The notes under the pieces are model-generated. The model saw nothing but the letters and a program-made list of their open reading frames with translations, was not told the origin of the DNA and did no database searches. The translations under genes were made by a program, and so were the position numbers. 53,915 bases of DNA. It comes from Bacillus oleivorans. GTDB lineage: Bacteria > Bacillota > Bacilli > Bacillales > JC228. How positions within the stretch are numbered: the first letter of the stretch is position 1; each line of letters begins with the position of its first letter. Where the stretch lies: NCBI RefSeq assembly GCF_900207585.1, contig NZ_OAOP01000015.1, positions 1 to 53,915 of the forward strand, given 5' to 3'. Positions 49,921-53,915 of the stretch are shown in pieces.

Positions 49921-50361
49921 TTATGTATACAGGTTTATCAGCAAACCCTTTATTTCTCCGATTTGTTCTAGGAGATCGAGCGATTCCTGTTCGCTATTCA
50001 TAAGCTCTTCCGTTAAAGAAATAAGTTTTTCATCTATCGTTTCAACCAGTCTAAGTGTCCGATTTTCACCATAGCCACTCCAGCTCTTGGACTGCTTTAA
50101 ATTAAAACCATAATCGACTGCCTCTTTAACAAATCTTTTAACAAGAGTCTTAAACTTGGCTAAATCCTGAAACTGACGTGAGCGGACAAGCCTTTGCCCT
50201 GCGACATCGATATCTTTTAATAAACGTCCTAATTCTTCCGTCTTTAAACGGTTTCCCTGTTTTTCCACAATGGAATGGAAGGAATTCGTCTGATTCGCAG
50301 CTGCTCTAAGATCTTGTCTAAGCGGATCTAGACCAACTCGAACGTCCTGCTGTATTTTCAT
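49921..50361 (-). CDS. yaaR: DUF327 family protein YaaR
   Basis: A 146-residue, mostly helical, charged cytoplasmic protein of unknown function (DUF327). Recognisable stretches are RLLKDIDVAGQRLVRSRQF-like (LGRLLKDIDVAGQRL) and FVKEAVDYGFNLKQSKSW. It lies between darA and holB, 13 nt before the latter, in a conserved replication and nucleotide cluster. ATG 50361. Confidence 0.9.
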   Translation of the reverse strand: MKIQQDVRVGLDPLRQDLRAAANQTNSFHSIVEKQGNRLKTEELGRLLKDIDVAGQRLVRSRQFQDLAKFKTLVKRFVKEAVDYGFNLKQSKSWSGYGENRTLRLVETIDEKLISLTEELMNSEQESLDLLEQIGEIKGLLINLYT

Positions 50362-50401
50362 GGTTCATCACCTATTCTTGTATGCGAAGGTAATCGCAAA
50401 G

Positions 50402-50424
50402 AAGAAATGGCACTTGGGCCATTT
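50402..50424 (-). terminator. Weak hairpin between darA and yaaR
   Basis: 7-bp stem AAATGGC / GCCATTT with a 6-nt loop followed by CTTCTTTG on the minus strand. Possibly an attenuating terminator; the T run is poor. Confidence 0.4.
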
Positions 50425-50466
50425 GACTTTTTCCCCAGTAAAAACCTTCTGCTTCTAAAATTTATT

Positions 50467-50907
<441 letters not shown>

Positions 50908-51004
50908 TCAATGAACGGATGCCAATTGTATCGTTTCAACCTAAATATAATTTCTCTTATTTTTTCGTGGAATCTATCTCAAAATCCTCTTTTCTTTATA
51001 AAAA

Positions 51005-51646
51005 TTACGATTGCTTCCATTCAACCAATTGACGGATTACTGTTTTTTCTACTTGGCTTAAAACAGAATCGAGTGGTAATTCTGCATTTACTGTAATAAT
51101 TCTTTCAGGAAAAAGGTCTGAAACAAGCTGATATCCATCCCGGACTTTTTGGTGAAATTCAATCTTTTCTAGATCTAACCGGTTCACTTCACGGCCCTTA
51201 TGTTTTTGAATGCGTTCAATCCCGATTTCGGGACGTATATCAAAATATATCGTTAGATCTGGCATAAGGTTCTCAATAGCAAATCGATTCACTTCTAGCA
51301 CTTCATTAATTCCAATTCCTCGTGCATATCCTTGGTAAACGAGTGAGGCATCTACGAACCGATCACAAAGAACTACTTTCCCCTCATCAAGTGCAGGGAT
51401 GACCTTTTCCACCAGATGCTGCCGGCGGGAGGCCGCATAAAGCAAGGCCTCTGTCTTCGGATCCATTTCCGTATGAGCAGGATTCAGTATCACTTCTCTT
51501 ATTTTTTCTGCTATCGTTATACCTCCAGGTTCCCGCGTCACTACAATGGGGTAGTTGGCTTGTAAGTTTTCCGCTAACATTTGAAGAACGGTTGTCTTCC
51601 CGGCTCCCTCAGGTCCTTCAAATGTAATAAATAATCCTTTTGTCAC
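51005..51646 (-). CDS. tmk: Thymidylate kinase
   Basis: Phosphorylates dTMP to dTDP. The P-loop is [17 protein letters not shown]-type motif VTREPGG, the DRF motif [18 protein letters not shown], and the lid region with [16 protein letters not shown]. 213 residues. It starts with GTG (51646) after GAGGAG. It follows yaaO by 13 nt. Confidence 0.97.
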   Translation of the reverse strand: MTKGLFITFEGPEGAGKTTVLQMLAENLQANYPIVVTREPGGITIAEKIREVILNPAHTEMDPKTEALLYAASRRQHLVEKVIPALDEGKVVLCDRFVDASLVYQGYARGIGINEVLEVNRFAIENLMPDLTIYFDIRPEIGIERIQKHKGREVNRLDLEKIEFHQKVRDGYQLVSDLFPERIITVNAELPLDSVLSQVEKTVIRQLVEWKQS

Positions 51647-51659
51647 AATATGTCTCTCC

Positions 51660-53087
51660 TCACGCTAATACAAGTATCTGATGCTTTTCATTCCATCCAT
51701 CGCCCTGGATATGAGTGTTATGTTCTATAAATTTCTTCAATCCCTCCAAATGGTGTGGCCTAATGCTCTCTCCCGGCATAATCAATGGGATCCCCGGAGG
51801 GTATGGAATAATCATGCCGCCGGAAACTTTTCCAAGTGCCTCTGCCAGCGGTACCCACTTTTTTTCAGCAGCTTTTGCCTGAGAAATAGTGATTACAGGT
51901 GTTTTTACCTGAGAGCCTCTGCTCCATATAAGAGGCTTGAGTCTTGGTTTTTCTATAGTATGTAAGGATATCTTTTTAAGAGTACCTGCTAACAAATCTA
52001 AATAAGTCAGTGCCTCTGTTTCTTGCTCCTTTTTAAATAAAGGGAATATTAATAAAACATTGGCTGGATCGGAAAATTCAGGATATATCCCCTGTTCCTC
52101 TAGTAACCTTTGAAGCATTTGTCCACTCTCACCATTTGATAATCTTATCGTTATCTTTAATGGATCTGTATATGGATTCTGATACAGGTCAATTCCCCGA
52201 ATTTTTACGAGACATTCATTTATATGTTCTTTATATGTTTTCCAAAATTGAAAATCCTCCATAGTAAAGGTTCCAAGATAGGATCTCGCATAATCAAGCG
52301 ACGCCATAATTAAATAGGAGGGACTACTGGTTTGCAGTATAGAAAGGGCCTGTTGAATCGACTCAACATTAACCAATCCTTCCCGGATATGTAGATAGGC
52401 TCCCATTGTTAAGGATGGTAAAGTTTTATGAGCAGATTGAACTACAATATCTGCACCCCCCTGTAAGGCTGAACGAGGAAAAGGTTCTTTACCCAGAAAG
52501 TGGGCACCATGAGCTTCATCAACGAGTACTGGAATATTAATAGCATGAGCTTGTTGGATTAAGTCCTCGATTGGGTCTGCCATTCCATAATAATTCGGAT
52601 AGGTTAATATTACAGCTTTAGCTTCTGGGTATTGCTTTAAAGCTTCGGCTAGCGTGTTAGCAGTTATCCCTTTCGCAATGCCCCATTCCTGTTCGTATTC
52701 TGGTTCCAAAAATACAGGATGCACCTTTGCTAACATTAATCCATGAATAATGGACTTATGGCTATTACGTTGGACCAGGACCACATCTCCTTCAGAGCAT
52801 GTCCCATAAATCATTGCTAAGTTCCCAACCGTTGATCCATTTACTAAAAATAAACTTTGGTCACTATTGTACAAATCAGTTAAAAGCTTTTGTGATTCGA
52901 ATAATATTCCTGACGGATGATACAGATCGTCCATCCCTGTAATCTCTGTTACATCCGCAGCCAAAAGCCTTGATTTTTCTTGATATAATAGCCCGCCTTT
53001 ATGACCAGGAACATGAAAAGAAATGGGATTGGTTTGTATATGACGCTGAAGTGCATTATATAGAGGCATTTGTTCCTGACCATTCAT
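51660..53087 (-). CDS. yaaO: Orn/Lys/Arg decarboxylase family protein YaaO
   Basis: PLP-dependent fold-type I enzyme related to the biosynthetic arginine decarboxylase SpeA. Motifs: [36 protein letters not shown] and the PLP lysine in [15 protein letters not shown]. The C-terminal subdomain ends with [14 protein letters not shown]. 475 residues. The substrate of YaaO is not settled. ATG 53087 follows AAGGAG 8 nt upstream. In B. subtilis xpaC and yaaN lie between csfB and this gene; here csfB is the next gene. Confidence 0.9.
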   Translation of the reverse strand: MNGQEQMPLYNALQRHIQTNPISFHVPGHKGGLLYQEKSRLLAADVTEITGMDDLYHPSGILFESQKLLTDLYNSDQSLFLVNGSTVGNLAMIYGTCSEGDVVLVQRNSHKSIIHGLMLAKVHPVFLEPEYEQEWGIAKGITANTLAEALKQYPEAKAVILTYPNYYGMADPIEDLIQQAHAINIPVLVDEAHGAHFLGKEPFPRSALQGGADIVVQSAHKTLPSLTMGAYLHIREGLVNVESIQQALSILQTSSPSYLIMASLDYARSYLGTFTMEDFQFWKTYKEHINECLVKIRGIDLYQNPYTDPLKITIRLSNGESGQMLQRLLEEQGIYPEFSDPANVLLIFPLFKKEQETEALTYLDLLAGTLKKISLHTIEKPRLKPLIWSRGSQVKTPVITISQAKAAEKKWVPLAEALGKVSGGMIIPYPPGIPLIMPGESIRPHHLEGLKKFIEHNTHIQGDGWNEKHQILVLA

Positions 53088-53194
53088 CGGGTTAACTCCT
53101 TATTCTTTCAAATATATTTATTGTATCAACGATTTTCTAATTGAACAAGGCTGCATGGACGAGAAGCGTATAGGTTTACTGAATAGATATTCAA

Positions 53195-53230
53195 TATAAA
53201 AAACGATTGCTTGCCCAAGCAATCGTTTGT
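53195..53230 (-). terminator. Terminator after csfB
   Basis: Perfect 13-bp stem AAACGATTGCTTG / CAAGCAATCGTTT with a 2-nt loop (effectively larger) followed by TTTA on the minus strand. Confidence 0.88.
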
Positions 53231-53260
53231 TTTTGACCTGTTCTTTATTAATCTTTTAAC

Positions 53261-53464
53261 CTATGAATAAATCTGAATCCCTTTCATCTTTCTTAGCTTC
53301 TCAATAAAATATTGATACAACGGCTCCCCGGGCTCTAAAGTCAGCATTTGTTTCTCACAGTCATTACAGAGAAAAGATGTATACAAATGAATCCCTTCAT
53401 TTTTCTCTTCTTCACAGATCATGCACAATTCCTTGATTTCCCCTGAATTTTGAATTGCACTCAT
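53261..53464 (-). CDS. csfB: Anti-sigma-G factor Gin (CsfB)
   Basis: Forespore zinc-binding protein that holds sigma-G (and sigma-E) inactive until engulfment. The 67 residues hold two CxxC pairs: CMICEEEKNEGIHLYTSF and LCNDCEKQ, and end with the family's KLRKMKGIQIYS. ATG 53464 follows GGAGGTGG. A sigma-F/G-type promoter lies about 25 nt upstream of the ribosome site, in line with forespore expression. Confidence 0.95.
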   Translation of the reverse strand: MSAIQNSGEIKELCMICEEEKNEGIHLYTSFLCNDCEKQMLTLEPGEPLYQYFIEKLRKMKGIQIYS

Positions 53465-53483
53465 ATCTCCACCTCCATATCGT

Positions 53484-53514
53484 TAGGATGGACAAATCTC
53501 CAAGGTACTATTCA
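53484..53514 (-). promoter_or_regulatory. Candidate sigma-F/G promoter of csfB
   Basis: TGAATA-N18-CATCCTA on the minus strand (53514-53484) fits the forespore pattern with one mismatch in the -10. csfB is transcribed by sigma-F in B. subtilis. The remaining 53515-53733 stretch is AT-rich and holds no gene I can see. Confidence 0.65.
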
Positions 53515-53733
53515 AAATTTATTCACTTTTTTGAATCGTTTACATTTTCTACGATACAGTATGGGTAAAGGTCTAATTACGTGTATGTCCTGTGAAGATG
53601 ATATTTTTTTGTAGTGGTTAATAACAGCATTTTGTTTTATCAATGATTATTTACGATTTATCTACGGATTTTTAGCATGTACCAAACGGATACTTAATTA
53701 ATCAATAACTTTTCTTGCTCAAATTCTGGCACA

Positions 53734-53772
53734 CAAAAAAACAGCCTAGGATTATCGAATCCTAAGCTGTTT
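53734..53772 (-). terminator. rRNA operon terminator
   Basis: Long stem AACAGCTTAGGATT / AATCCTAGGCTGTT with a 4-nt loop and seven Ts on the minus strand, 8 nt after the 5S 3' end. Confidence 0.92.
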
Positions 53773-53779
53773 CCGCTTT

Positions 53780-53832
53780 GCCTGGCAACGTCCTACTCTC
53801 GCAGGGGGCGCCCCCAACTTCCATCGGCACTG
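53780..53832 (-). rRNA. rrf: 5S rRNA, 3' half (53 nt)
   Basis: On the minus strand the segment ends GCGAGAGTAGGACGTTGCCAGGC, the typical Bacillus 5S 3' end (broken here for length: GCGAGAGTAGG then ACGTTGCCAGGC), preceded by CAGTGCCGATGGAAGTTGGG. This is about 53 of the usual 116 nt. Upstream of CAGTGCC, where helix III and loop sequence with AACACGGAAGTTAAGC should follow, the match to 5S stops and unrelated GC-rich sequence begins. Confidence 0.85.
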
Positions 53833-53915
53833 CGGCGGCTTCCGATGACCGGCGAATTCCGGCGTCTGCTGCACTCAGTCACATCCTCGTGTACGAAGTA
53901 CACTCCGGTGTTCCC
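53833..53915. repeat. Non-5S GC-rich segment interrupting the 5S gene
   Basis: At least 83 nt, running off the edge, that do not match 5S rRNA. They contain a perfect hairpin GTGTACGAAGTACAC (53889-53903) and a clustered palindromic region with CCGGCGAATTCCGG (53849-53862). Its base composition (GC-rich) differs from the AT-rich region. It could be an inserted repeat, an intervening sequence, or a mis-join at the sequence end. Confidence 0.6.

Overview
The window is a 54 kb piece of the chromosome of a low-GC, endospore-forming Firmicute of the Bacillus group, read backwards with respect to replication. Nearly every gene lies on the minus strand. Gene content and order follow, almost gene for gene, the origin-proximal region of Bacillus subtilis between two ribosomal RNA operons. 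The right edge cuts into a 5S rRNA gene and the left edge holds the first bases of a 16S rRNA gene. The species cannot be named from this evidence.

Reading in the direction of transcription (right to left): after the rRNA terminator comes csfB (anti-sigma-G), then a housekeeping cluster (yaaO decarboxylase, tmk, darA, yaaR, holB, ricT, yabA), then yabB-yazA-rsmI. The global regulator abrB is the only protein gene on the plus strand. metS, tatD, rpfB, rnmV and ksgA follow, then sporulation and cell-wall genes (yabG, veg, sspF, ispE, purR, ridA, spoVG), the nucleotide-sugar and PRPP block (glmU, prs, ctc, pth), fin, mfd, spoVT, spoVB, mazG, rqcP, yabP, yabQ, divIC and yabR. Two tRNA genes (Met, Glu) point the opposite way. 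After them come spoIIE, yabS, yabT, tilS, hprT, ftsH, coaX, hslO, yacD, cysK, the folate genes folP-folB-folK, yazB, dusB and lysS, and then the next rRNA operon with its promoters.

The region mixes essential functions (replication clamp loading, tRNA charging and modification, rRNA methylation, ribosome rescue, PRPP, UDP-GlcNAc, folate, CoA) with a dense sporulation layer. Sequence-level promoters can be proposed for sigma-A (rrn, veg, rpfB, abrB, cysK, tRNA), a Spo0A-type promoter for spoIIE, sigma-H (spoVG), sigma-B (ctc), sigma-E (yabP), sigma-F/G (csfB, fin, spoVT) and sigma-K (yabG). Two small forespore regulators that control sigma-factor switching (csfB and fin) both lie here.

No mobile element, phage, CRISPR array or defence system was seen, and no clear new multi-gene system. 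The oddities are local: a 5S gene whose sequence stops matching 5S halfway and runs into a GC-rich hairpin-bearing segment; a one-base frameshift in veg at an A7 run, directly behind two strong promoters; absence of pabB-pabA-pabC between cysK and folP, and of xpaC-yaaN next to csfB; a perfect parS site inside the metS terminator; and several small intergenic repeats.
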